Positions 7,244 through 13,873 of a stretch of 14,023 nucleotides of DNA are shown here, one piece after another. Below the pieces are notes generated by a model, which was given only the letters and a program-made list of their open reading frames with translations, made no database searches and was not told where the DNA came from. Position 1 is the stretch's first letter. Every line of letters starts with the position of its first letter. Location: NCBI GenBank assembly GCA_016763335.1, contig JAESUD010000197.1:1-14023 (forward strand). Reading direction: 5' to 3'. The position numbers were made by a program, and so were the translations under genes. Origin of the DNA: Emcibacteraceae bacterium. Lineage in GTDB: Bacteria > Pseudomonadota > Alphaproteobacteria > Sphingomonadales > Emcibacteraceae.

Positions 7244-7372
7244 TACTCATTATTCGAAATTGACGAAAGAATAGCCCATAGCACAACTTTTCGATTAGAA
7301 TTACTTGTGAATATTTTAAAAGCATGGTAGCAGACGGGATAAATTTGCGACTTTAAACTAGGAATAGACAAT

Positions 7373-7888
7373 ATGTCAGATACTACAGATCAAAACGAAA
7401 CATCAAACGAAGAAAATACTGGTGAAGTTCAGATCAGCATTTTAGGTCAATATATTAAAGACCTTTCTTTTGAAAACCCAACACCGGCCCAAACAATTCA
7501 GAAGCTTGCAACAGACAAGCCATCAATGAATATTAATGTCGGTCTTAATGCACAACAAGTTGGTGAAGATCTTTATGAAGTTAATTTAAAAATTACGGCC
7601 ACCGCGCTTTCCGGTGAAGAAACAGCCTTTGTTGCTGAATTATTATATTCCGGACTTTTTGGCATTAAAAACCTACCGGAAGGGCAACTACAGCCATTTT
7701 TGATGGTCGAAGCCCCACGTCAGATATTCCCATTTGCACGGCGCATTCTATCCGATGTTACCCGTGACGGTGGCTTCCCGCCATTAATGTTAGAGCCAAT
7801 TGATTTTGGTAGCCTTTATCAACAACAACTTGCTGCTGCCTCTGAACAGCAGGGTAATGATAAAGAAGAAGATATTGTCGTAAATTAA
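7373..7888 (+). CDS. secB: Protein-export chaperone SecB
   Basis: SecB is a cytoplasmic tetrameric chaperone that holds preproteins unfolded and passes them to SecA. The 171-residue product has a disordered acidic N-terminus (about 1-20), then the SecB fold: ILGQYIKDLSFENP at about 24-37, INVGLNAQQVGEDLYEVNLK, LYSGLFGIKNLPEGQLQPFL, the conserved APRQIFPFARRILSDVTRDG and GGFPPLMLEPIDFGSLYQQQ. The tail is acidic. The length is typical of alphaproteobacterial SecB. TAGGAA (7359-7364) lies 8 nt before the ATG. It is preceded by fxsA at 129 nt, enough for its own promoter, although I could not identify a convincing one, and it is ended by a strong intrinsic terminator. Confidence 0.97.
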   Translation: MSDTTDQNETSNEENTGEVQISILGQYIKDLSFENPTPAQTIQKLATDKPSMNINVGLNAQQVGEDLYEVNLKITATALSGEETAFVAELLYSGLFGIKNLPEGQLQPFLMVEAPRQIFPFARRILSDVTRDGGFPPLMLEPIDFGSLYQQQLAAASEQQGNDKEEDIVVN

Positions 7889-7909
7889 AAAGACATAATA
7901 ATTATATTG

Positions 7910-7941
7910 AAAAGGCTTCCACATTTTGGAGGCCTTTTTTT
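7910..7941 (+). terminator. Intrinsic terminator after secB
   Basis: An 11-bp stem pairs 7910-7920 (AAAAGGCTTCC) with 7928-7938, with one T-G wobble and a 7-nt loop (ACATTTT), followed directly by a T run extending to 7941. It begins 21 nt after the secB stop. It could also act weakly on the convergent dnaQ transcript, whose stop is at 7969, because the left arm starts with four A. Confidence 0.88.
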
Positions 7942-7968
7942 GTGCCTATATACTGCCTTTAGTACTTA

Positions 7969-8643
7969 TTACCAAAGAGGCTTTTCAATATTCTTGATGA
8001 ATTCCTGATGTCTAAGGATTTCCTCTTCACTAGCAGCGTGAGGCCGCGGGTTTCTATATGTTTTTTCTTGATCTGTTGTCGCTTTAATTTCATTAGACTT
8101 ACTATCTTCCGTGACCAGACTAAGCCCTGTCTGCCGGCCACCCATAAGCTCTAAATATACTTCTGCCAGAAGCTCAGCATCAAGTAGCGCGCCATGTTTT
8201 ACGCGGTTTGAATTATCGATACTAAATCTTTTACACAGCGCATCAAGGGTGTTAGAAGCGCCTGGATATTTACGCCGGGAAATGGCCAGCGTATCTACAG
8301 CCCGGGTCGCTGGGTATACTGAGAAACCAAGGTTTTTCATTTCCCAGTTTATGAACTTCATATCAAATTCTGCATTATGCGCTACCAAATTCATGTCACC
8401 ACAAAAATCACGAAAATCAGCAACTATTTCACTAAACGTTGGATGGGTTTTTAGAAATTCTTCTGATAAGCCATGAATTTGTTCCGCAGATTTCGGCATA
8501 TTGCGTTCAGGATTAATATAAGTATGATAAATCTCGCCAGTAGGAATATAATCTTCAACCACCGCACAACCGATTTCGACAACACGGTCACCATTAAAAG
8601 GATCAAACCCCGTTGTTTCTGTATCAAAAACGATTTCGCGCAT
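7969..8643 (-). CDS. dnaQ: DNA polymerase III epsilon subunit (3'-5' proofreading exonuclease)
   Basis: DnaQ proofreads within the Pol III core. The 224-residue product carries the DEDDh exonuclease motifs: Exo I FDTETTG (D7, E9), Exo II VAHNAEFDMKF (D94), and Exo III HGALLDAELL (H150, D155). The C-terminal part, SLVTEDSKSNEIKATTDQ to the end, is the linker and tail that in E. coli binds the alpha subunit; here it is shorter and poorly conserved. AAGGGA lies 7 nt upstream of the start. It is the last gene of ppsR-aroE-coaE-dnaQ, 3 nt after coaE, and converges on secB. The dnaQ-coaE-aroE neighbourhood is typical of the origin region in alphaproteobacteria. Confidence 0.96.
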   Translation of the reverse strand: MREIVFDTETTGFDPFNGDRVVEIGCAVVEDYIPTGEIYHTYINPERNMPKSAEQIHGLSEEFLKTHPTFSEIVADFRDFCGDMNLVAHNAEFDMKFINWEMKNLGFSVYPATRAVDTLAISRRKYPGASNTLDALCKRFSIDNSNRVKHGALLDAELLAEVYLELMGGRQTGLSLVTEDSKSNEIKATTDQEKTYRNPRPHAASEEEILRHQEFIKNIEKPLW

Positions 8644-8646
8644 CTA

Positions 8647-9225
8647 TTATTCCCTTATTTTCTTTATAATATCAATCACTTGATTTTTAGCATAATCCAA
8701 TCCCCGGCCGGTTTGAATGATAAAATCGGCCCGAGTTGTTTTTTCTGCATCTGGCATTTGCTTTGATAAAATATCCGCGTAGCGCTGCTCTGTCATGCCC
8801 GCTCTCTCTAGAACTCGTTTTTTTTGAATATCGCTTGCCGCAGATACCACAATAATGAAATCAAAGTCCTTCTCATATCCTTTTTCAAACAATAGTGGAA
8901 TATCAAATATAACCAAATCCGAGCTAATGTTTTTTAAAAACTCGTTTCTCTTTGAAGTGACCATCGGGTGCAATAAATTTTCAAGTTTTTCGAGCGCCAC
9001 ACTGTTTCCAAAGACTTTTGCGCCCAGTTTTTTCCGGTCAATATAGTCTGCTTTTTTTACGCTGGGAAATATTTTTTCAACCTTTTCCACCGCTGCACCG
9101 CCAGAACCAAGTAGATCATGAACCGCGGCATCGCTATCAAAAACAGGTATGCCCTGCTCGGCAAATAATTTAGCCGTTTCGGTTTTCCCCATACCTATGG
9201 ATCCGGTAAGGCCAATTGTTTTCAT
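8647..9225 (-). CDS. coaE: Dephospho-CoA kinase
   Basis: CoaE makes coenzyme A from dephospho-CoA with ATP, the last step of CoA synthesis in the cytoplasm. The P-loop GSIGMGKTE lies at residues 8-16, followed by the conserved FDSDAAVHDLL with the catalytic-region aspartate, then LLHPMVTSKR, LVIFDIPLLFEKGYEKDFD and the CoA-domain QKKRVLERAGMTEQRY. At 192 residues it has the family's normal length. The start overlaps the aroE stop in an ATGA (9222-9225), and dnaQ follows 3 nt after its stop, so translation of the three genes is probably coupled. Confidence 0.96.
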   Translation of the reverse strand: MKTIGLTGSIGMGKTETAKLFAEQGIPVFDSDAAVHDLLGSGGAAVEKVEKIFPSVKKADYIDRKKLGAKVFGNSVALEKLENLLHPMVTSKRNEFLKNISSDLVIFDIPLLFEKGYEKDFDFIIVVSAASDIQKKRVLERAGMTEQRYADILSKQMPDAEKTTRADFIIQTGRGLDYAKNQVIDIIKKIRE

Positions 9226-10067
9226 GCAAGCGCCTTAATTAAATGGTGTCTGAGATCATCGTCCACTTCAGGGAAAATCCCAAACCACGCCTTAAAACCG
9301 GGCGCGGCCTGATGAAGAAGCATCCCTAATCCGTCTACCGTTTTGTTTCCGCGCTCACGTGCTCGCTTTAAAAGATCTGTTTCAAGCGGATTATAAACAA
9401 TGTCATATACAACAGCGCCTATCGGCAGGTTGTTAATATTTAAGACAAGTTCAGGCTGACCTGTCATGCCCAACGTCGTAACATTGACCAACAAGTCAGC
9501 GCCAAGCAAGGCTTGTTCATAGTCATCCCATAAAATTGCTTTAATCCGTTTGTCACCAATTTCTTCGCTCAAAGCCACCGCCCGGGAATGGGTTCTGTTA
9601 ATTAGGCGAATTTCATCAATTCCATCATCAAGAAGACTAACAGTTGCCGCGCGTGCCGCGCCGCCTGCACCAATAATAACGGCAACTTTATTTGTTGATA
9701 TCCAGTTGGTAATAGATTGTTTTAAATTTTTTATAAATCCATAGCCATCTGTATTTGATCCTAGTAATTTACCTTCATCCGTAAAGTAAACGGTGTTTAC
9801 TGCGCCTATTTTTTCTGCCGCACTATCAAGTTCATCGACCAGACCCATAACAGACTCTTTATGGGGTACCGTAAAGTTTACACCTTCAATTTTATTCGTT
9901 TTTAAGCGTTTTATAAAATCAGGCAATTCATTTGGTGCCACATGAAAGGCCTCATACTCGCCCTTTATGTCATATTTTTTTAACCAATAACCATGCAGAA
10001 CTGGCGAAAGGCTATGAGAAATAGGGTCGCCAACAACCCCAGCTATTTTAACGCGCGGCAAGGTCAT
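9222..10067 (-). CDS. aroE: Shikimate dehydrogenase (NADP)
   Basis: AroE reduces 3-dehydroshikimate to shikimate with NADPH, the step just before AroK, which is encoded elsewhere in the window. Substrate-binding elements are DPISHSLSPVLHGYW at residues 14-28, NFTVPHKE with catalytic K70, N91 (GAVNT), and NTDGYGF with D107. The nucleotide-binding loop GAGGAARAA is at 133-141, with NRTHSRA just after as the adenosine-phosphate contact. HQAAPGFKAWFG near the C-terminus carries the conserved glutamine. At 281 residues its length is normal. It overlaps ppsR upstream and coaE downstream by ATGA quartets at both ends. Confidence 0.96.
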   Translation of the reverse strand: MTLPRVKIAGVVGDPISHSLSPVLHGYWLKKYDIKGEYEAFHVAPNELPDFIKRLKTNKIEGVNFTVPHKESVMGLVDELDSAAEKIGAVNTVYFTDEGKLLGSNTDGYGFIKNLKQSITNWISTNKVAVIIGAGGAARAATVSLLDDGIDEIRLINRTHSRAVALSEEIGDKRIKAILWDDYEQALLGADLLVNVTTLGMTGQPELVLNINNLPIGAVVYDIVYNPLETDLLKRARERGNKTVDGLGMLLHQAAPGFKAWFGIFPEVDDDLRHHLIKALA

Positions 10068-10885
10068 TGTGAATTTTCTTCATGATATTTATTTTTAAGG
10101 TTCAAAATCGCCACTGACGTTTCTTCAATAGAGCGGCGCGTTACATCAACAATGGGCCAGCCCATTTTATTGAATAACCTTCTCGCTTCTTTGACTTCTT
10201 CTTTAACCAGCTCTTCATCAACATAATCTGTTGTGTTATTTTCTTTCAGAGTAAGAAGACGGTTACGCCTGATTTGCACCAGACGGTCAACGCTATTAAC
10301 AAGACCAACTATAAATTTACCCTTGAATTGTTCAAGTTCTGCCGGTAGAGGACACCCGGGAACAATGGGAATATTAGCCGCCTTGTAACCACGGTTAGCA
10401 AGATAAATACAGGTTGGTGTTTTAGAGGTTCGCGATACACCAACCAAAATAATATCAGCTTCGCTAAGGTTTTCAGCAATTTGACCATCATCATGAGCAA
10501 GCGTATATTGAATGGCATCAATACGTTCAAAATATTCATCATCCATTTTATGTTGTAGGCCCGGTCGTTCGGTTGGTGTTTCACCAAGATGGCGTCCAAG
10601 TTCACGGATTATGCCGTGAAGAACCGAAATAAATGGCCACTTATGTTTTTTACAGGCGTCAACAAGAACTTTCTCAATCTCATGATTAACCAAGGTAAAC
10701 ATAACAATTCCCGGGTTATCTTCCATTTCTGAAATTAATCGCTCCATGTGTCTTGCTGTTCTGATCATGGGCCAGTAATGTTTTATTGGTTCAATATTCG
10801 GAAATTGTACTAAAGATGCCTTTGCTACCTGTTCCAAGGTGTCGCCAGTCGAGTCAGATACAAGATGAAGATGTAATTTTGTCAT
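10064..10885 (-). CDS. ppsR: Pyruvate, phosphate dikinase / PEP synthase regulatory protein (DUF299)
   Basis: Members of this family are bifunctional serine/threonine kinase and pyrophosphorylases. They inactivate PEP synthase or pyruvate, phosphate dikinase with ADP and reactivate it with phosphate. The 273-residue sequence starts MTKLHLHLVSDSTGDTLE, the usual N-terminus. It has ARHMERLI, the invariant VNHEIEK and the ATP-site P-loop GVSRTSKTPT at 149-158, followed by LANRGYKAANIPIVPG. The C-terminus is RLFNKMGWPIVDVTRRSIEE. Whether the partner is PpdK or PpsA cannot be told because neither is present here. A GGA lies about 9 nt before the start. It is the first gene of the leftward operon and abuts the putative origin, as the DUF299 gene does in other alphaproteobacteria. 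Confidence 0.94.
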   Translation of the reverse strand: MTKLHLHLVSDSTGDTLEQVAKASLVQFPNIEPIKHYWPMIRTARHMERLISEMEDNPGIVMFTLVNHEIEKVLVDACKKHKWPFISVLHGIIRELGRHLGETPTERPGLQHKMDDEYFERIDAIQYTLAHDDGQIAENLSEADIILVGVSRTSKTPTCIYLANRGYKAANIPIVPGCPLPAELEQFKGKFIVGLVNSVDRLVQIRRNRLLTLKENNTTDYVDEELVKEEVKEARRLFNKMGWPIVDVTRRSIEETSVAILNLKNKYHEENSQ

Positions 10886-11018
10886 TTAATATTTCCGCGT
10901 TTTGAGCTTGAATTACCTGAATAGCGGGGATAAGTCGCTATTTTTCCAATATCGTGATTTTTAATGCACGTAATCCATTTTTAATACATATCTTTTTAAG
11001 CTGTGAGTAAATCTTCTT

Positions 11019-11031
11019 CAACAAATTGATA
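11019..11031 (-). promoter_or_regulatory. IHF-binding consensus match in the origin
   Basis: On the minus strand the sequence TATCAATTTGTTG fits the IHF consensus WATCAANNNNTTR at every defined position. It lies about 80-90 nt from the DnaA-box cluster, separated from it by the AT-rich tract. IHF bending is a known part of several bacterial origins, but a 9-position consensus can also occur by chance in AT-rich DNA. Confidence 0.42.
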
Positions 11032-11112
11032 AATATTAATTTATAACATTATTTCTATCATTTTTTTTATTCTCAATATATGTATATGTTTAAATTTAAG
11101 GAATTATTTTTA

Positions 11113-11121
11113 TGTTGATAA
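11113..11121 (-). promoter_or_regulatory. DnaA box, one mismatch
   Basis: The reverse complement is TTATCAACA, one base from TTATCCACA. It is the leftmost member of the cluster, 13 nt before the first perfect box. The mismatch is at a position usually kept, so it may be a weak site. Confidence 0.4.
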
Positions 11122-11134
11122 ATATTGTATTAGC

Positions 11135-11143
11135 TGTGGATAA
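11135..11143 (-). promoter_or_regulatory. DnaA box, perfect consensus
   Basis: TGTGGATAA is the exact reverse complement of TTATCCACA, the high-affinity DnaA box. It faces the two plus-strand boxes that start 4 nt after it. Confidence 0.8.
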
Positions 11144-11147
11144 GTTT

Positions 11148-11156
11148 TAATCCACA
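11148..11156 (+). promoter_or_regulatory. DnaA box, one mismatch
   Basis: TAATCCACA differs from TTATCCACA only at position 2. It directly abuts the next perfect box in the same orientation, giving a tandem pair without spacer. Confidence 0.6.
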
Positions 11157-11165
11157 TTATTCACA
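11157..11165 (+). promoter_or_regulatory. DnaA box, consensus TTWTNCACA
   Basis: TTATTCACA matches the relaxed DnaA-box consensus fully. With 11135-11143 and 11148-11156 it makes three boxes within 31 nt, which is unlikely by chance and marks the core of the origin. Confidence 0.78.
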
Positions 11166-11220
11166 GGCCCTACTAACAACTACAATATTTATATATAAAT
11201 ATAATATAGGTAATCAAAAT

Positions 11221-11229
11221 CGTGCATAA
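11221..11229 (-). promoter_or_regulatory. DnaA-box-like site near the hemE start
   Basis: The reverse complement is TTATGCACG, one mismatch (last base) from TTWTNCACA. It lies 20 nt before the hemE ATG, so DnaA bound here could also influence hemE expression. A single degenerate site alone is weak evidence. Confidence 0.35.
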
Positions 11230-11249
11230 CTTTTTAGAGCTAAAATCAT

Positions 11250-12287
11250 ATGAACAAAAATAAACTTTTTATCCAGACATTAAGAGGCGAGAAAATGGAC
11301 AGAGTACCATTTTGGTTCATGCGTCAAGCAGGTCGATACCTTCCTGAATATATGGCTCTTAGAAAAGAAGCCGGATCATTTTTAGACCTTTGCTATAATC
11401 CAGACTTTGCCACTGAAGTAACCTTGCAACCAATTAAACGGTTCAATATGGATGCAGCCATATTATTTTCTGATATTCTCGTCATTCCTCACGCGCTCGG
11501 ACAGGATTTGGCTTTCAAAACGGGTGAAGGTCCTGTTTTAACGCCAGTTAATAACCTTGAAAAGCTTGAAGCACTTTCAATGGATAAACTTCATGAGCAT
11601 TTAGCACCTGTTTATCAAACGGTCTCTAATTTATCTAAAAAGCTACCGGATCATGTGGCATTAATTGGATTTGCTGGTGCTCCTTGGACAGTTGCAACCT
11701 ATATGGTCAATGGACGTGGGTCCAAAGATCAGGCAGAAACCAGGTTAATGGCATATCAGGATAGAGAAACTTTTAGTAAGCTTATTGATCTTCTTGTTAT
11801 TTCGACTTCTGAGTATTTAATCAGGCAGGTTGACCATGGCGCTGAAGCACTTCAGATTTTTGATAGTTGGTCAGGAACACTTCCTGCGGATGAATTTATT
11901 AAATGGTGTGTTGAGCCAATGATAAAGATTATTGAAAATATCAGAGCCGTTCACCCTGATGTTCCAATTATTGGTTTTCCAAAAGGGGCAGGGGCAAAAA
12001 TTAAAAATTATGTTAATAAAACCAAAGTCAACGCAGTGAGCATTGATACGTCTACTTCAACATCTTGGGTTAAGAATGTTATACAGCCACTTTGTACGAC
12101 GCAGGGCAACCTTGACCCGCTGTTACTGGTTTCAGGGGGTGTTGCACTAGAGAAAGCCGTTCATCACATTCTTGACCATTTAAAAGACGGTCCACACGTG
12201 TTTAATCTTGGACATGGCATTATTCCACAGACGCCACCAGAAAATGTGAAAATGGTTTCTGATATAATTTTAAACTACAGAAGATAA
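11250..12287 (+). CDS. hemE: Uroporphyrinogen decarboxylase
   Basis: HemE removes the four acetate carboxyl groups of uroporphyrinogen III to give coproporphyrinogen III, in the cytoplasm. The N-terminal signature PFWFMRQAGRYLPEY at residues 20-34 holds R25 and R29, which bind the substrate carboxylates. The catalytic aspartate is D75 in ILFSDILVIP. Other family blocks are GFAGAPWTVATYMVNGRGSK, QIFDSWSGTLP, and the C-terminal NLGHGIIPQTPPENV with the conserved histidine. At 345 residues its length is normal. The ribosome-binding site is weak (AGAG about 11 nt upstream). It is the first gene right of the origin and is followed by hemH after 2 nt. Confidence 0.97.
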   Translation: MNKNKLFIQTLRGEKMDRVPFWFMRQAGRYLPEYMALRKEAGSFLDLCYNPDFATEVTLQPIKRFNMDAAILFSDILVIPHALGQDLAFKTGEGPVLTPVNNLEKLEALSMDKLHEHLAPVYQTVSNLSKKLPDHVALIGFAGAPWTVATYMVNGRGSKDQAETRLMAYQDRETFSKLIDLLVISTSEYLIRQVDHGAEALQIFDSWSGTLPADEFIKWCVEPMIKIIENIRAVHPDVPIIGFPKGAGAKIKNYVNKTKVNAVSIDTSTSTSWVKNVIQPLCTTQGNLDPLLLVSGGVALEKAVHHILDHLKDGPHVFNLGHGIIPQTPPENVKMVSDIILNYRR

Positions 12288-12289
12288 AA

Positions 12290-13264
12290 ATGAGCAAAAA
12301 AACTGCGGTTATCATGTTTAACCTTGGCGGTCCGGATAATCTGGATGCTGTGAAGCCATTTTTGTTTAATTTATTTTATGATCCTGCAATAATTACTCTA
12401 CCTAATCCGTTTAGATGGCTTATCGCTAAAAGTATTTCAGCCAAAAGAGCGCCAATAGCGCGTGAAATATATAAGAAAATAGGCAATAAATCACCGATTG
12501 TCGAAGAAACAGAAAAACAACGTTTGGCGTTGGAAACCACATTAAATAAATCATCATCAAATGATTATAAATGTTTTTTCTTTATGCGTTATTGGCATCC
12601 GTTAGCGCGTGATGTTGTTAATGAAGTCAAATCATATGAACCTGATGAAATAATATTACTTCCGCTTTATCCACAATATAGCGTGACGACCACTGGTACG
12701 GGCTTAATTGAGTGGAATAAATGGGCAAAAAAAAATAATTTAAATGCGCCTTACAGAGTTATTAAAGATTATCCGGATCATGATTTTTTTGTTGAAACAA
12801 TTGCCAGCATGATTAAAGAAAAAACAAAAAATATTAATAATATTTCAGAGTATAGATTATTGCTTTCTGCCCACGGGCTTCCCAAAAAAACCATTGATTC
12901 TGGGGATCTTTATCAAAAACATGTTGAAATGACTTGTGCGGCATTGATGAAGAAATTTGATCATGAAAATATTGACCATGTGATTTGTTATCAAAGCAGG
13001 GTTGGGCCGATGGAATGGATTGGCCCATCAACAGATGCTGAGATTGAGCGGGCGGCATTTGATGGTAAAAATATTATTATGGTACCAGTAGCATTTGTAT
13101 CTGAACATTCAGAAACACTAGTCGAGCTTGATATAGAATATAAAGAACTTGCGAAAAAACTGGCAATAAAAGACTATATTCGGATTGATACGGTTTCTGA
13201 TAGACAATGTTTTATTGATGGGCTTTCGGAACTGGTATTGCAAAACAGGATATTAGATGATTGA
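12290..13264 (+). CDS. hemH: Ferrochelatase
   Basis: HemH inserts ferrous iron into the porphyrin to form haem. In alphaproteobacteria it acts at the cytoplasmic side of the inner membrane on protoporphyrin IX. The 324-residue product starts with the typical VIMFNLGGPDNLDAVKPFL. It contains LLPLYPQYSVTTTG at about 123-136, the active-site histidine H195 in SAHGLPKKT, the YQSRVGPMEWIGPSTD signature near 234-249, and VAFVSEHSETLVELD with H273 and E275 of the metal-transfer region. AGAAGA lies about 5 nt before the ATG, within the end of hemE. hemJ overlaps its 3' end by 8 bp, so hemE-hemH-hemJ is a single coupled operon. Confidence 0.96.
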   Translation: MSKKTAVIMFNLGGPDNLDAVKPFLFNLFYDPAIITLPNPFRWLIAKSISAKRAPIAREIYKKIGNKSPIVEETEKQRLALETTLNKSSSNDYKCFFFMRYWHPLARDVVNEVKSYEPDEIILLPLYPQYSVTTTGTGLIEWNKWAKKNNLNAPYRVIKDYPDHDFFVETIASMIKEKTKNINNISEYRLLLSAHGLPKKTIDSGDLYQKHVEMTCAALMKKFDHENIDHVICYQSRVGPMEWIGPSTDAEIERAAFDGKNIIMVPVAFVSEHSETLVELDIEYKELAKKLAIKDYIRIDTVSDRQCFIDGLSELVLQNRILDD

Positions 13265-13721
13265 TTTATTAATTGAATTTTTTCAGCAATATTATTATTG
13301 GATTTTGTCGCTTCATATTATTTCAGTAATCAGCTGGATGGCGGGAATGTTTTATTTGCCACGCCTTTTTGTTTATCATACCCGATTGACCATTGGTTCA
13401 GATGCTTCAGAAATGTTCAAGGAAATGGAACGAAAACTGATGCGGGTAATTATTAATCCGGCAATGATGGCAACATGGGTTTTTGGTCTTGCGTTATCTT
13501 TTGGGCAGGATAGTTGGCATGCGGGGGGATGGTTTTATGTGAAATTTGCCGCAGTAATTATTCTATCGGGTTTTCATGGATATTTATCTAAATGGCGAAA
13601 GATATTTGAACGCGATGAAAATACCCAGCCAGAGAAATATTATCGCATGATGAATGAAATACCAACGGTATTGATGATGGTTATTGTTTTTATGGTTATT
13701 TTAAAGCCTCTTCAGGTTTAA
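13257..13721 (+). CDS. hemJ: Protoporphyrinogen IX oxidase, HemJ type
   Basis: HemJ oxidises protoporphyrinogen IX to protoporphyrin IX and replaces HemG or HemY in many alphaproteobacteria and cyanobacteria. The 154-residue membrane protein has about four helices (near residues 12-34, 68-83, 92-110 and 136-151). The conserved histidine is H20 in SLHIISVISWMAGMFYLPRL (also R36), and the conserved lysine K96 is in WFYVKFAAV; in studied HemJ proteins this His and Lys are essential and bind a haem. AGGA (13246-13249) lies 7 nt before the ATG, inside hemH, whose end it overlaps by 8 bp. Its product feeds directly to HemH, which makes the grouping functional. Confidence 0.93.
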   Translation: MIDLLIEFFQQYYYWILSLHIISVISWMAGMFYLPRLFVYHTRLTIGSDASEMFKEMERKLMRVIINPAMMATWVFGLALSFGQDSWHAGGWFYVKFAAVIILSGFHGYLSKWRKIFERDENTQPEKYYRMMNEIPTVLMMVIVFMVILKPLQV

Positions 13722-13731
13722 AAAATCCTCT

Positions 13732-13759
13732 TTGCATATTAAAATAAATAGCGTATCAT
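13732..13759 (+). promoter_or_regulatory. Possible promoter for rho
   Basis: TTGCAT (13732-13737) and TATCAT (13754-13759) are spaced by 16 nt and lie about 115 nt before the rho start. The -10 element has five of six consensus bases and the -35 element three. A long AT-rich leader follows; rho leaders are often sites of autoregulation, but this is not shown here. Confidence 0.28.
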
Positions 13760-13873
13760 GCTAATATCTTACTACTGATTATATCGTCTGATATATATCT
13801 TCTTATTTAATCAATTTCTTGAATTTCTATAAAAAACATTCCCTAATTTTTAAACATCGTTTGGATATCTACT

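Larger units (their letters stand above)
10886..11249. other. oriC: Putative chromosomal replication origin (oriC)
   Basis: This 364-nt gap between the divergent ppsR and hemE genes has no credible ORF. It is extremely AT-rich, especially 11029-11130 and 11182-11210, suitable as unwinding elements. It holds a tight group of DnaA-box matches at 11113-11165, of which 11135-11143 and 11157-11165 fit the TTWTNCACA consensus exactly, plus an IHF-consensus match at 11019-11031. The gap between DUF299 and hemE is the established location of the origin in Caulobacter and Rickettsia. Genes on either side read away from it, as expected for leading-strand genes. I could not find full CtrA sites (TTAA-N7-TTAA). 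The promoters of ppsR and hemE must also lie here but were not resolved. Confidence 0.85.

Noticed and set aside
7244..7372. Promoter or terminator between fxsA and secB
   Set aside because: TTGTGA at 7305 has no acceptable -10 at the right distance, and the TTCG/CGAA pairing near 7254-7266 is too short for a hairpin terminator.
8111..8476. A 121-codon open frame on the plus strand opposite dnaQ
   Set aside because: It is antisense to a gene with all exonuclease motifs intact, is rich in S and R as expected of a shadow frame, and has no recognisable domain.
10309..10605. A 98-codon open frame on the minus strand in another frame of ppsR
   Set aside because: It lies wholly inside the well-conserved ppsR coding region, including the P-loop, and has no plausible ribosome-binding site or family resemblance.
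10925..11010. Further DnaA boxes at 10925-10933 and 11002-11010
   Set aside because: Each has two mismatches to TTATCCACA; I do not count them as sites without a matrix score.
10961..11099. TTAA repeats as CtrA-binding sites in the origin
   Set aside because: TTAA occurs several times (10961, 10981, 10996, 11036, 11090, 11096), but no pair has the required 7-nt spacing, and TTAA is common in such AT-rich DNA.
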